Notes under the pieces: model-generated
The model's input: only the letters and a program-made list of their open reading frames with translations
What the model was told of the DNA's origin: nothing
Database searches by the model: none
Shown here: positions 1-5,342 of the stretch, piece after piece
How the letters are laid out: the number at the start of each line of letters is the position of its first letter
Position numbering within the stretch: position 1 is the stretch's first letter
Assembly: GCA_021819535.1 (NCBI GenBank)
Contig: JAKAQU010000175.1
Location: forward strand, 1 to 6,377
From: Pseudomonadota bacterium
GTDB taxonomy: Bacteria; Pseudomonadota; Alphaproteobacteria; Acetobacterales; Acetobacteraceae
Reading direction: 5' to 3'
DNA: 6,377 nucleotides
Position numbers and translations under genes: made by a program

Positions 1-50
1 GGTGCCTGCGCCCCGGGTGCGGCAGGATGGTTCCGAGAGAGGACAGTGTC

Positions 51-1235
51 ATGCTCGAAAACGAACCCATCCCCGCCGAAGGGCGGCATTTCCTGCAAAT
101 TCCGGGGCCGACCAATGTCCCGGATCGCGTGCTCCGCGCCATCGACCGCCCGACCATCGATCATCGCGGCCCGGAATTCGCAGCCCTCGCGCGCCGCGTG
201 CTCGATGGCTTGCGTCCGGTGTTCGGAACCGAGGGGCCGGTCGTCATCTATCCCGCCTCCGGCACCGGGGCGTGGGAGGCGGCATTGGTCAACACGCTTT
301 CGCCCGGCGATCGCGTGCTCATGATCCGCACCGGCTGGTTCGCCAGCTTGTGGAAGGAAATGGCCGAACGCCTCGGCCTCTCGCCGCTGGTATTCGACAC
401 CGATTGGCGGCGCGGCGCCGACCCGTCGCTGATCGGCGAAGCGCTCGCCACCGATCGCGGCCATGAGATCAAGGCGGTTTGCGTCGTTCACAACGAAACC
501 TCGACCGGCTGCCGGAGCGACATCCAGGCCGTCCGCGCGGCGATGGACGATGCCCAGCACCCGGCCCTGCTCCTCGTCGATACCATCTCCTCGCTCGGCT
601 CGATGGAATATCGCCACGACGAATGGGGCGTCGATGTCACCATCGCCGGGTCGCAAAAAGGGCTGATGCTGCCGCCCGGCCTCTCTTTCAACGCGATCAG
701 CGCAAAGGCCCTGGCCGCCGCCGAGCGGGCGCTCCTTGCGCGGAGCTATTGGGATTGGCGCCCGATGCTGGCCGCCAATGCGCGCGGGTTCTTCCCCTTC
801 ACGCCGGCGACCAATCTGCTTTATGGGCTGGAGGCGGCGCTCGCCATGCTGAGCGAAGCCGGCCTCGATGCCGTCTTTGCCCGCCATGCCCGCCATGCCG
901 AGGCGACGCGGCACGCCGTGCGCGCCTGGGGGCTCGAAATCCAATGCGCCGATCCGCGCCATTACTCCGCGAGCCTCACCGCCGTCCGCCTGCCCGAAGG
1001 CGAGAGCGCCGACCGCTTGCGCGAAATCATTCTCAAGCAGTTCAATATGAGCCTCGGCAACGGCCTCGGCCCGCTCGCCGACCGCGTTTTCCGCATCGGC
1101 CATCTCGGCCATTTCGGCGATCTCGATCTGATCGGAACGCTGGGCGGCGTCGAAATGGGCCTCGCTTACGCCGGCATTCCGTTCCGCGCCGGCGGCGTGC
1201 AGGCGGCGCTCGACTTCCTCGCGCTGCGAGGGTAA
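51..1235 (+). CDS. sgaA: Serine-glyoxylate aminotransferase (class V, PLP-dependent)
   Basis: 394-residue class V aminotransferase, a normal full length for this family. It should transfer the amino group of serine to glyoxylate, giving hydroxypyruvate and glycine, in the cytoplasm; this is a step of the serine cycle and of glyoxylate/photorespiratory-type metabolism. Visible signatures in order: the N-terminal QIPGPTNVP motif near residue 16, HNETSTG at 147-153, the cofactor-pyridine aspartate D177 in LLLVDTISS, the Schiff-base lysine K203 in AGSQKGLMLPPG, and the late FRIGHLGH block with R348, expected to bind the substrate carboxylate. The SQKGLMLPPG context favours serine-glyoxylate over plain alanine-glyoxylate enzymes, though both activities may occur. 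I chose ATG 51 because GAGAGGA lies about eight bases upstream; the in-frame ATG at 27 would add eight residues without a comparable site. The gene's promoter and any upstream partner lie outside the window. Confidence 0.93.
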   Translation: MLENEPIPAEGRHFLQIPGPTNVPDRVLRAIDRPTIDHRGPEFAALARRVLDGLRPVFGTEGPVVIYPASGTGAWEAALVNTLSPGDRVLMIRTGWFASLWKEMAERLGLSPLVFDTDWRRGADPSLIGEALATDRGHEIKAVCVVHNETSTGCRSDIQAVRAAMDDAQHPALLLVDTISSLGSMEYRHDEWGVDVTIAGSQKGLMLPPGLSFNAISAKALAAAERALLARSYWDWRPMLAANARGFFPFTPATNLLYGLEAALAMLSEAGLDAVFARHARHAEATRHAVRAWGLEIQCADPRHYSASLTAVRLPEGESADRLREIILKQFNMSLGNGLGPLADRVFRIGHLGHFGDLDLIGTLGGVEMGLAYAGIPFRAGGVQAALDFLALRG

Positions 1236-1242
1236 AATATGG

Positions 1243-1285
1243 AAAAGATTGGTTCTTTTTTGTAAAAAAGAACCAAAAAACTTTT
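1243..1285. repeat. AT-rich extended inverted repeat (hairpin) after the aminotransferase gene
   Basis: TTGGTTCTTTTTT (1249-1261) and AAAAAAGAACCAA (1264-1276) are perfect 13-base reverse complements separated by GT. AAAAG (1243-1247) and CTTTT (1281-1285) can extend the stem past small asymmetric bulges. It begins eight bases after the aminotransferase stop, and its A/T content is far above the surroundings. It could attenuate or end transcription on either strand, but no uninterrupted T-run follows the GC part of the stem on the + strand, so it is not a textbook intrinsic terminator. I recall similar GGTTCTTTTTT...AAAAAAGAACC elements as dispersed intergenic repeats in Acetobacteraceae; that memory is unverified here. 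Confidence 0.6.
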
Positions 1286-1333
1286 ATCCCGTCATGCCGT
1301 GCCGTCGGCGAGGCCATCCTCAGGAGGGCGGGA

Positions 1334-1369
1334 ATGAGCATACCAGCGAAGAGAGGGTATCACCGATGA
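1334..1369 (+). CDS. Possible 11-codon leader ORF coupled to the GST gene
   Basis: A short frame encodes MSIPAKRGYHR. A perfect AGGAGG (1322-1327) stands six bases before its ATG, a better ribosome site than that of the gene it precedes. Its TGA (1367-1369) overlaps the GST start codon (ATG 1366-1368) in the ATGA arrangement typical of translational coupling. The peptide is basic and shows no run of one amino acid, so classical amino-acid attenuation is not indicated. It may be a leader that feeds ribosomes onto the GST start, or a chance frame. It is too short for homology to help. Confidence 0.4.
   Translation: MSIPAKRGYHR
1351..1356 (+). promoter_or_regulatory. Ribosome binding site deciding the GST start
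   Basis: GAGAGG lies nine bases before ATG 1366. It supports that start over an in-frame ATG at 1249, which would run translation through the AT-rich hairpin. Confidence 0.6.
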
Positions 1370-2061
1370 TCGAAGCCTGGACCTGGCCGACCCCGAACGG
1401 CCATAAAGTGCATATCATGCTGGAGGAAGCCGGCGTTCCCTACAAAGTGGTGCCGGTGAATATCGGCCAGGGCGAGCAGTTCAGGCCGGAATTCCTCGCC
1501 ATCACCCCTAATCACCGCATCCCGGCGATCGTCGATCCCGAAGGGCCGGGCGGCAAGCCCCTCACTCTGTTCGAATCCGGCGCGATCCTGATTTATCTCG
1601 CGGAAAAGACGGGCAAATTCATCCCCGCCGAGCCGGCGGCGCGCTATCTCTGTCTGCAATGGCTGATGTTCCAGATGGGGGGCGTCGGGCCGATGTTCGG
1701 CCAGTACAACCACTTCGCCGCCTACGCCCCGGAAAAAATCCCCTACGCCATCGAGCGCTACACCAACGAGGTCAAGCGCCTGCATCGCGTGCTGGATAAG
1801 CGTCTCGGCGAAAGTGCCTATCTCGCCGGGGCGGAATATTCGATCGCCGATATCGCGACCTTCCCCTGGGTGCGCAATCCGGCGCGGCGCGGCATCGATC
1901 TCGCCGATTACCCCCATGTCCAGCGCTGGCACGACGCCATCGCCGCCCGCCCGGCGGTGATGCGCGGGGTCGAGGTCTTGAGCGAGAACCAGCGGCGCGG
2001 CGCGATGACCGACCAGGAGCGGGAAAACCTGTTCGGAAAAACGCAGTTCGGCACCCGCTGA
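1366..2061 (+). CDS. yfcG: YfcG-like glutathione S-transferase / disulfide-bond oxidoreductase
   Basis: 231-residue cytoplasmic protein of the nu-class GST family typified by E. coli YfcG, which reduces disulfides using glutathione and has little ordinary GST activity. The N-terminal thioredoxin-like domain (about 1-85) contains TPNGHK at 9-14; T9 and N11 match the active-site positions of YfcG. It also has QFRPEFLAITPNHRIPAIVD (39-57) with the conserved cis-proline, and the glutathione-contacting ESGA at 70-73. The helical C-terminal domain follows, with GPMFGQYNHF, IPYAIERY and YSIADIATFPW (158-168), all strongly YfcG-like, and the length is normal. The start at 1366 gives the family's typical N-terminus; the frame can be extended upstream to 1249 but that part has no resemblance to the family. 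It sits between the aminotransferase gene and the RibD-like gene, seven bases before the latter, so co-transcription with it is likely. Confidence 0.93.
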   Translation: MIEAWTWPTPNGHKVHIMLEEAGVPYKVVPVNIGQGEQFRPEFLAITPNHRIPAIVDPEGPGGKPLTLFESGAILIYLAEKTGKFIPAEPAARYLCLQWLMFQMGGVGPMFGQYNHFAAYAPEKIPYAIERYTNEVKRLHRVLDKRLGESAYLAGAEYSIADIATFPWVRNPARRGIDLADYPHVQRWHDAIAARPAVMRGVEVLSENQRRGAMTDQERENLFGKTQFGTR

Positions 2062-2068
2062 GATCGCG

Positions 2069-2791
2069 ATGGCGGCGGGCGAGGCGGCGCTTTCCTCTCC
2101 GTTCGCGGCGTGTGCGGCCGGGGAAGGCCTCGTTCTCGGCCGCATCGCGCAAAGCCTCGACGGGCGCATCGCGACGCCATCGGGGGCTTCGCGCTGGATC
2201 GGCGGCGCCGAGGATCTCGCCCACACCCATCGCCTGCGCGCCAGCGCCGATGCGGTTGTGGTCGGCGCCACAACGGTCGCGGCCGACGATCCGCGCCTGA
2301 CCACCCGGCTCGTTCCCGGCCCTTCGCCGGTCAGGGTGGTGCTCGACCCGCGGCGGCGGCTCGGCACCTCGTTTCACGTCTTTCGCGACGGGTTGCCGAC
2401 GCTGCTCTGCACCTCGCCCGAAGCCGCGACACCGCCCCGGCACGGCACGGCCGAGGTGATGGCGTTCGCCTGCCCGCATGGCGGGTTCGATCTCCGCGCC
2501 CTGCTCGATCGCCTCGCCGGGCGCGGCTTGCGGCGGATTCTGATCGAGGGCGGTGGTGTCACGCTGTCGCGTTTTCTCGCCGCCGACCTCCTCGGCCGGC
2601 TGCACGTGACACTCGCCCCGGTGCTGCTCGGCGGCGGCATTCCCGCCTTTTCCTTCCCACCCGCGGCGAGCCCGGCGACAGCGCGGCGGCTCGCCTGGTC
2701 GGTGCATCCGCTCGGCGGTGATCTCCTCCTCGATATCGCGTTTACCGCGCAGGCGGCCGGGCGCGGCGGCGAAGCGCCGCGAATGCCATAG
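2069..2791 (+). CDS. RibD C-terminal-type (DHFR-fold) reductase, stand-alone
   Basis: 240-residue protein that consists essentially of the RibD_C reductase domain. In riboflavin synthesis this domain reduces 5-amino-6-(5-phosphoribosylamino)uracil with NADPH. Motifs: SLDGRIATPSGASRWI at 29-44, RASADAVVVGATTVAADDPRLTTR at 57-80 (the SDAV.VG..TV..DDP.LT.R signature), RVVLDPRRRL at 89-98, ILIEGGG at 158-163 and LGRLHVTLAPVLLGGG at 175-190. The N-terminal cytidine-deaminase-like domain of bifunctional RibD, with its zinc HAE/PCxxxxxxPPC motifs, is absent. The protein may therefore be a separate pyrimidine reductase or a relative acting on a pterin, pyrimidine or other substrate. It starts seven bases after the GST gene with only a weak Shine-Dalgarno, suggesting coupling. 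Its 3' end overlaps the convergent PEP-CTERM gene by 50 bases. The family is sure; the substrate is unknown. Confidence 0.88.
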   Translation: MAAGEAALSSPFAACAAGEGLVLGRIAQSLDGRIATPSGASRWIGGAEDLAHTHRLRASADAVVVGATTVAADDPRLTTRLVPGPSPVRVVLDPRRRLGTSFHVFRDGLPTLLCTSPEAATPPRHGTAEVMAFACPHGGFDLRALLDRLAGRGLRRILIEGGGVTLSRFLAADLLGRLHVTLAPVLLGGGIPAFSFPPAASPATARRLAWSVHPLGGDLLLDIAFTAQAAGRGGEAPRMP

Positions 2792-3779
2792 CCCCGAAGC
2801 CGAGGAGGCCGAGCGTCGCCGGCTCGGGCACATTGTTGGTGCCGCCGGAGCCGACCAGGGGGGCGATGTCGTCGAGCGAGCCGATATAGAGATTGTTTGA
2901 GACGAAATTCGACGCCGACCCGATCAGCCTCGTATTGGCGTAATCAACGAAAACCAGATTGCCGCCATTGTCGGCCCAGTAAAGCTGACCATTGCCGGTG
3001 ACGGCGCCCTGATCCAGTTCTTGGCCCAGATTGAGGGCTAGCGTCGAGAGAACGGCGCCGGAGGTGCTGACCTGGGCCAGGGTATCGCCGCCGGCGAGGA
3101 TCAGATCGCCCGTGAACGGATCATAAACCATGCCGTGGGCGTAAGGAACATTGGTGAGGAGCGCCGTCGTGACACCGCTCGCGAGGTTGATGATGCCGAA
3201 ATTGCCAAACCCTTGATCGGTGCCGCTGGTATAGAAAGCCGTGCCGGCGGCAAGCCCGGGCGCGAAGGTGATATGGGTGACGGTCGTGTTCGCTCCCGAT
3301 ACGGTCGTTACCGTCGGCGCGCCGCCGCTTGGGTTGATCGGCACTTCGGTGATCGTGGTGGCGCTGCCTTCGCTGCCGCCGCCCCAGACATGGTTCCCGT
3401 TCGGGCCGACGGTGATTTCATAGGTGTTCATTCCCGCCGGGAGGGTGATGGTGCTCCCATTGGTCGGGTTGACCTGATAAATATTGCCCGTGCCCTGCCC
3501 GCCGACCAGTAGCTGGCCGTTATTGGGGTTTTCGACGATGCCGTCCGCGCCCGGCGTCTGCGCGATCCCGGTTGGCGCCGTGACTGCGAAGCTGCCGCTG
3601 CCGGCATTGCCATCGCCAGTATAGGTTGCAACCGCACTCCAGATGTTCTCGCCGCCACTAAAGGTGGTGAAATACAAGGTATCGGTGATGGTGCCGGCCC
3701 GGGCCGACGTGCCCGCCAACAGCGTTGCCGCCGTGGCGAGAAGGAGATACCGGATTCCCTTTGGCGCTTGCTTCCGCAT
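2742..3779 (-). CDS. PEP-CTERM secreted protein with propeller-like repeats
   Basis: 345-residue exported protein. The N-terminus has a signal peptide: basic MRKQAPKGIR, hydrophobic core YLLLATAATLLAG, and a likely cut after SARA at residue 28. The C-terminus is a typical PEP-CTERM sorting signal: VPEP at 317-320, a hydrophobic helix ATLGLLGFGAMAFAAL, then an arginine cluster RRRAR. Exosortase systems recognise such tails and deliver the protein to the envelope or extracellular polysaccharide. The body (about 30-310) is rich in G, T, N and S, has no cysteine, and repeats beta-strand units such as NGQLLVGGQG, NHVWGGGSEG, GDLILAGGD and GQLYWADNGG, which resemble NHL/YVTN-type propeller blades. 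I chose the start at 3779 because AGGAGAGG (3784-3791, - strand) is just upstream; a start at 3818 would put 13 basic residues before the signal peptide. No exosortase gene is in the window. The ligand or role is unknown. Confidence 0.9.
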   Translation of the reverse strand: MRKQAPKGIRYLLLATAATLLAGTSARAGTITDTLYFTTFSGGENIWSAVATYTGDGNAGSGSFAVTAPTGIAQTPGADGIVENPNNGQLLVGGQGTGNIYQVNPTNGSTITLPAGMNTYEITVGPNGNHVWGGGSEGSATTITEVPINPSGGAPTVTTVSGANTTVTHITFAPGLAAGTAFYTSGTDQGFGNFGIINLASGVTTALLTNVPYAHGMVYDPFTGDLILAGGDTLAQVSTSGAVLSTLALNLGQELDQGAVTGNGQLYWADNGGNLVFVDYANTRLIGSASNFVSNNLYIGSLDDIAPLVGSGGTNNVPEPATLGLLGFGAMAFAALRRRARPPAR

Positions 3780-3783
3780 GTTT

Positions 3784-3791
3784 CCTCTCCT
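3784..3791 (-). promoter_or_regulatory. Ribosome binding site of the PEP-CTERM gene
   Basis: AGGAGAGG on the - strand, four bases before ATG 3779. It settles the start in favour of the signal-peptide methionine. A small hairpin, CGAAAC (3796-3801) with GTTTCG (3805-3810), lies four bases upstream of it in the leader. Confidence 0.75.
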
Positions 3792-3874
3792 GCGACGAAA
3801 CAACGTTTCGAACGGCACGGCGTTTTGACAGGTGCGGCGTCTGGCATGAAAAACCCCATCTCAGCCACGCCGGG

Positions 3875-3880
3875 ATCATA
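3875..3880 (-). promoter_or_regulatory. Candidate -10 box for the PEP-CTERM gene
   Basis: On the - strand the sequence reads TATGAT, five of six matches to TATAAT, about 95 bases upstream of the PEP-CTERM start. No good -35 hexamer stands 17 bases further upstream, so a promoter here would need an activator or would be weak. Confidence 0.25.
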
Positions 3881-3899
3881 ACCAAAGCCTGGTATTAAT

Positions 3900-3915
3900 A
3901 ATATGTTAACATATT
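3900..3915. promoter_or_regulatory. Perfect 16-bp palindrome, likely operator
   Basis: AATATGTTAACATATT is identical to its own reverse complement. It sits in the AT-rich centre of the divergent region between the PEP-CTERM gene and the dehydrogenase operon, in otherwise very GC-rich DNA. Its size and symmetry fit a site for a dimeric helix-turn-helix regulator that could serve both directions. No regulator gene is in the window, so the binding protein is unknown. The palindrome has no spacer and is not followed by a T-run, so it does not look like a terminator. Confidence 0.5.
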
Positions 3916-3935
3916 CGTATCGCCTGGTTCAAGAT
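3907..3935 (+). promoter_or_regulatory. Candidate sigma-70-type promoter for the dehydrogenase operon
   Basis: TTAACA (3907-3912) matches TTGACA at five of six positions. A 17-base spacer is followed by CAAGAT (3930-3935), a weak -10 with the important second A and final T. Transcription would begin near 3942, leaving a leader of about 23 bases before ATG 3965. The -35 lies inside the palindrome at 3900-3915, so a bound regulator would directly affect this promoter. Confidence 0.3.
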
Positions 3936-3964
3936 TTTTTATGCGGAACGAAAGCAGGAGACCC

Positions 3965-4933
3965 ATGGCCGGTGAGGCGATGACAGCGCGCGCGTTCTGG
4001 ACCGCAGCGCCCGGGCGCGGCGAACTCCGCGCCGAGGCGCTTCCCGCGCCCGGCGCGGGCGAGAGGCGGTTCACGATGATCGCAAGCGGCATCTCGCGCG
4101 GGACCGAGGCGCTGGTGTTCCGGGGCGGCGTGCCGGAAAGCCAGTTCCAGGCCATGCGCGCCCCCCTCATGGGCGGGGCGTTTCCGTTTCCGGTGAAATA
4201 CGGCTATTGCGCCGTCGCCCGCGCCGAGGACGGAGCACGGTTTTTCATCCTCCACCCGCATCAGGATGTGTTCAACGCGCCCGCCGCACTCGCGGTTCCG
4301 GTCCCGGATGACGTGCCGAGCCGCCGCGCCGTGCTCGCCGCCAACATGGAAACCGCGCTCAATCTTTTGTGGGATGCGGGGCCGCTGCCGGGCATGCGCG
4401 CCCTCGTCATCGGCGCCGGCGTCCTCGGGCTGCTCACCGCGGCACTTCTCGCCCGCATTCCCGGGGTGAGCGTCACGGTTTGCGATCTCGATCCCGCCCG
4501 CGCCGCCCCCGCGACCGCGCTCGGCTGCCGCTTCGCGCGACCGGAGGCGGCGCCCTCTGATCAGGATCTCGTTTTCCATACCTCGGCGAGTGAAGCCGGC
4601 CTCGCGCTTGCGCTCCGCGCGGCGGCCGATGAAGCGGCAATCATCGAGGCGAGCTGGTACGGGCGGGATGCGCCAGCGGTGCCGCTCGGCGAGGATTTCC
4701 ATGCCCGCCGGCTGCGCCTGATCGCAAGCCAGGTCGGCCGCGTCGCGCCCGCCATGCGTGGCCGGCGGACGAGCGGCGAGCGGCTCGCGCTCGCACTCGA
4801 TCTTCTACGCGATCCGGTGTTTGATAGCCTGCTCGCGCCGCCGACCCCATTCGCCGCCTTGCCCGAGGCGATGCCTCGCCTGCTCGCGGGGGGGCTGTGC
4901 CATGTGATCGATTATGGAGTGCCGGATGTATAG
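3965..4933 (+). CDS. MDR-family (BchC-like) dehydrogenase lacking zinc cysteines
   Basis: 322-residue protein of the medium-chain dehydrogenase/reductase superfamily, a little shorter than the usual 340-350. The N-terminal GroES-like part carries SGISRGTEALVF at 41-52, where zinc alcohol dehydrogenases have a GICGTD-type motif with the catalytic cysteine. Here that cysteine is replaced and no four-cysteine structural zinc lobe is present. This ISRGTE pattern resembles the branch that includes BchC. FPFPVKYGYCAV follows at 73-84. The Rossmann domain begins near 146 with ALVIGAGVLGLL (GxGxxG at 150-155) and ends its second strand in the acidic VCDLD at 172-176, favouring NAD(H). It should oxidise or reduce a small hydroxylated or carbonyl compound; the substrate is unknown. 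AGGAG (3956-3960) supports ATG 3965 with a short spacer; ATG 3980 (MTARAF) is a fair alternative and ATG 3941 is unlikely. It overlaps the next gene by eight bases. Confidence 0.85.
   Translation: MAGEAMTARAFWTAAPGRGELRAEALPAPGAGERRFTMIASGISRGTEALVFRGGVPESQFQAMRAPLMGGAFPFPVKYGYCAVARAEDGARFFILHPHQDVFNAPAALAVPVPDDVPSRRAVLAANMETALNLLWDAGPLPGMRALVIGAGVLGLLTAALLARIPGVSVTVCDLDPARAAPATALGCRFARPEAAPSDQDLVFHTSASEAGLALALRAAADEAAIIEASWYGRDAPAVPLGEDFHARRLRLIASQVGRVAPAMRGRRTSGERLALALDLLRDPVFDSLLAPPTPFAALPEAMPRLLAGGLCHVIDYGVPDV
4916..4919 (+). promoter_or_regulatory. Ribosome binding site deciding the PTPS-like start
   Basis: GGAG stands six bases before ATG 4926, inside the end of the dehydrogenase gene. 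It favours ATG 4926 over the in-frame ATG 4914, of which this site is itself part. Confidence 0.6.
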
Positions 4934-5342
4934 CCTCACCGTCTGTGATCATGTCATGATCGCGCATTCCTTCCACGGCGCGGTGTTTGGCCCCGCACAG
5001 CGCCTGCACGGCGCAACCTACGCGGTGGAAGCGGAGTTTCTCGCGCCGACCCTCGATCGCGACCATCTCGTGGTCGATATCGGGCTCGCCGGGCAGGAAT
5101 TGCGCCGGGTTCTCGATACGCTCGACTACCGCAATCTCGACGAGATGCCGGAATTCGCGGGCAGCAACACGACGACGGAATTTCTCGCCGCCCACATCCA
5201 CTCCCTCCTCGCCGATGCCTGCCGCGAGGGCAGGCTCGGCGAGGGTGGGCGCAGGCTTGCCGGGCTCAAAATCGTGCTGCGCGAAAGCCCGCGCGCCCTC
5301 GCCGCTTTCGCGGGGCCGATCGGGGCCGAGGGCACGGCATGA
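4926..5342 (+). CDS. 6-pyruvoyl-tetrahydropterin synthase / QueD family protein, atypical active site
   Basis: 138-residue single-domain T-fold protein of the PTPS/QueD family, whose members convert dihydroneopterin triphosphate to 6-pyruvoyl- or 6-carboxy-tetrahydropterin. The scaffold is clear: MIAHSF at 11-16 (first zinc histidine H14), RLHGATYAVEAEF at 26-38, VVDIG at 49-53, LDYRNLDEMPEF at 66-77, NTTTEFLA at 81-88, and the pterin-anchoring glutamate E120 in VLRES. Several key positions differ from the canonical enzymes. The HGH zinc pair is HGA, so H28 is kept and the next ligand is A30. The catalytic cysteine four residues before H28 is A24. The Asp-His pair of LDH is LDY, with D67 kept and Y68 in place of His. 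It probably binds a pterin but may do different chemistry, or use other ligands such as H9 or H17. It overlaps the genes on both sides, so it belongs to the same operon. It should not be annotated as queuosine QueD. Confidence 0.85.
   Translation: MYSLTVCDHVMIAHSFHGAVFGPAQRLHGATYAVEAEFLAPTLDRDHLVVDIGLAGQELRRVLDTLDYRNLDEMPEFAGSNTTTEFLAAHIHSLLADACREGRLGEGGRRLAGLKIVLRESPRALAAFAGPIGAEGTA

Noticed and set aside
2..466. 154-codon frame at the left edge
   Set aside because: It is out of frame with the aminotransferase gene, which has full family motifs over the same bases; the translation is arginine-rich without motifs.
1249..1365. N-terminal extension of the GST reading frame to an upstream ATG
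   Set aside because: It runs through the AT-rich hairpin, has no GST homology, and ATG 1366 gives exactly the YfcG-type N-terminus with its own ribosome site.
2762..2781. GC-rich hairpin CGCGGCG...CGCCGCG near the ends of the convergent genes
   Set aside because: It lies inside both coding regions and no T-run follows on either strand; such stems arise often in DNA this GC-rich.
1360..2833. Two long - strand frames (1360-2367 and 1772-2833)
   Set aside because: They are antisense to the clear GST and RibD-like genes and have compositionally biased, motif-free translations.
3881..3893. Small inverted repeat ACCA...TGGT in the divergent region
   Set aside because: Four-base arms are expected by chance and nothing else supports it.
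3780..3940. Sigma-54 promoter for the PEP-CTERM gene, as used by some PEP-CTERM regulons
   Set aside because: No GG-N10-GC pair with acceptable flanking bases was found on the - strand.
3965..4933. Calling the dehydrogenase bchC and the region a photosynthesis cluster
   Set aside because: No other bacteriochlorophyll or carotenoid gene is present; the similarity is to the wider branch only.
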